From Thermodesulfovibrionales bacterium (GTDB taxonomy: Bacteria > Nitrospirota > Thermodesulfovibrionia > Thermodesulfovibrionales > SM23-35), in assembly GCA_020053565.1 (NCBI GenBank), contig JAGVMY010000089.1, positions 1 through 14,419 of the forward strand: a DNA stretch of 14,419 nucleotides, in the 5' to 3' direction. Below the pieces are notes generated by a model. It worked only from the letters and a program-made list of their open reading frames with translations. It was not told the origin of the DNA and searched no databases. This document shows, in pieces, positions 13,684 through 14,419 of the stretch (position 1 is its first letter; the number at the start of each line of letters is the position of its first letter). The position numbers and the translations under genes are program-made.

Positions 13684-13740
13684 GAGCTTTTTATTCCTGC
13701 TCGAACCTTGTTTTAAAACTTACCTTCAGTGGATTGATGG

Positions 13741-14160
13741 CTATTTGCCAAGTCTCACTTTCAGGGCAGAAGCGATATTCTTCATCTCCTGTCCAATAAA
13801 TACAAGGATATCAGAAAGTGTTATGACGCCTACAATCTTTCCCTCTGCATCAACAACCGGGAATCTTCTCACCTGATATTTCTTCATTAATTTAGTAACA
13901 TCAAAAATGCTTTTCTCCACTGAAACTGTAATAACAGGCGAAGCCATAATATCTCTTATCGAAACTGTTTGAGGATTTCTCCCTTCAATGATAACTTTGG
14001 TCATAATATCCCTGTCAGTTACGATTCCAACCGGCTTGTTCTCCTCTACCACAATAACGCTTCCGACGTTCATATCGGTCATGAATTTTGCTGCATCCAG
14101 AGCTGTTGCACGTGCAGGAAGTGAAGTGATAATCTTTGACATTAATGGCTTTAAAGACAT
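13741..14160 (-). CDS. Twin CBS-domain protein
   Basis: A small soluble protein of 139 residues made almost only of a CBS pair (Bateman module). CBS1 is about 8-60, with GSVIVVEENKPVGIVTDRDI, and CBS2 about 71-125, with VRRFPVVDAEGKIVGVITLSDIL. Each half ends in the G-[IV]-[VI]-T-x-[SR]-D motif that binds the ribose of adenine nucleotides, so it is probably an AMP/ATP/NAD-type sensor acting on an unknown partner. The ATG at 14160 has AGGAGG 8 nt upstream (14169-14174), and a promoter is visible further up, so it is an independent single-gene unit. Confidence 0.93.
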   Translation of the reverse strand: MSLKPLMSKIITSLPARATALDAAKFMTDMNVGSVIVVEENKPVGIVTDRDIMTKVIIEGRNPQTVSIRDIMASPVITVSVEKSIFDVTKLMKKYQVRRFPVVDAEGKIVGVITLSDILVFIGQEMKNIASALKVRLGK

Positions 14161-14194
14161 GGTATTTTCCTCCTTTTTTATTGTTTATAACATA

Positions 14195-14222
14195 ATCATA
14201 TCAAACTGAGAAATTTTGTCAA
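14195..14222 (-). promoter_or_regulatory. Sigma70-type promoter of the CBS-protein gene
   Basis: On the minus strand a perfect -35 TTGACA (14217-14222) is followed after 16 bp by TATGAT (14195-14200). Transcription would start near 14188 and run into AGGAGG (14169-14174) and the ATG at 14160. It is the best promoter match in the window. Confidence 0.72.
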
Positions 14223-14236
14223 TTGTTTATTTTCTC

Positions 14237-14376
14237 CCCCAAAATTGCCGATAAAGATTCTGAAACGAGTTCAGAATGACATTTATCAGGCAATTGCACC
14301 GAGTACTGTCATGCCGAACTTGTTTCGGCATCTCTATGAAAAGAAAAGGCAAATAAAGTCTATCGGCAATTTTGGG
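14237..14376. mobile_element. MITE-like 139-bp element with perfect 16-bp terminal inverted repeats and two internal hairpins
   Basis: CCCAAAATTGCCGATA (14238-14253) and its exact reverse complement (14361-14376) bound the element. Directly outside is TTTTCTC on both sides (14230-14236 and 14377-14383), a candidate 7-bp target-site duplication with one extra C on the left. Inside, two 26-nt units in opposite orientation (14255-14280 and 14308-14333) each form an 8-bp hairpin with a 5-nt loop. No ORF is present, so it could move only with help from elsewhere. The region 14161-14419 contains no gene. Confidence 0.7.
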
Positions 14377-14419
14377 TTTTCTCTCAACCATTCTGTTGTT
14401 CATTTTTCTTATAATTTTG

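Noticed and set aside
14255..14333. Two 26-nt repeats considered as a CRISPR remnant
   Set aside because: There are only two copies, in opposite orientation, each a hairpin, inside terminal inverted repeats; no spacer array or cas gene is present.

Overview
The window reads as chromosomal DNA (AT-leaning, no phage, plasmid or transposase genes) from a Gram-negative, probably anaerobic bacterium. My best guess is a Nitrospirota (Thermodesulfovibrionia-like) or deltaproteobacterial-type lineage. The basis is a CooC-type nickel ATPase for CO dehydrogenase, an ApbE/NusG-II/Gx-transporter trio, a receiver of the kind found on large hybrid kinases, and a high load of small palindromic repeats. This is gene-content inference, not a phylogenetic result.

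Layout. Positions 1-138 are the tail of a response-regulator receiver on the + strand. From 5776 back to 160 runs a tightly packed minus-strand block: uvrA (compact form), apbE, a NusG-domain-II protein, a Gx-transporter-family membrane protein, yacG (56 codons) and, after a 124-bp structured repeat, dapB. Gene overlaps (ATGA between uvrA and apbE; 23 bp apbE/NusG-II; 17 bp NusG-II/Gx; 5-bp gap to yacG) suggest one transcript with translational coupling. Next, on the + strand, come a small secreted protein of unknown function and pcm with an N-terminal hydrophobic leader. A large minus-strand membrane protein with a spermidine-synthase-like domain (7015-9537) converges on pcm. It is divergent from a degenerate trypsin-like/TPR protein (9584-10807), whose stop codon overlaps that of a convergent L,D-transpeptidase (10804-11394). 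Then a + strand set follows: cooC, 5-formyltetrahydrofolate cyclo-ligase and an inositol-monophosphatase-family enzyme. A minus-strand twin-CBS protein with a good sigma70-type promoter ends the coding part.

Working together. ApbE attaches FMN to extracytoplasmic proteins, and the NusG-II and Gx proteins repeatedly travel with it, so this trio is probably part of a flavin/quinone-linked electron-transfer module. CooC and the folate enzyme fit one-carbon/CO metabolism. UvrA, YacG, Pcm and the L,D-transpeptidase are maintenance functions.

The most interesting signal is repeat invasion. At least five different palindromic or tandem repeats sit here, and several lie inside open reading frames without breaking them. 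Two different palindromes are in-frame in loops of the spermidine-synthase-like protein. A 30-bp duplication around a palindrome and a 4x heptamer tandem repeat both lie in the apbE leader. A 139-bp element with perfect 16-bp terminal inverted repeats, a candidate 7-bp target duplication and two internal hairpins that differ by compensatory base pairs lies at the right end.
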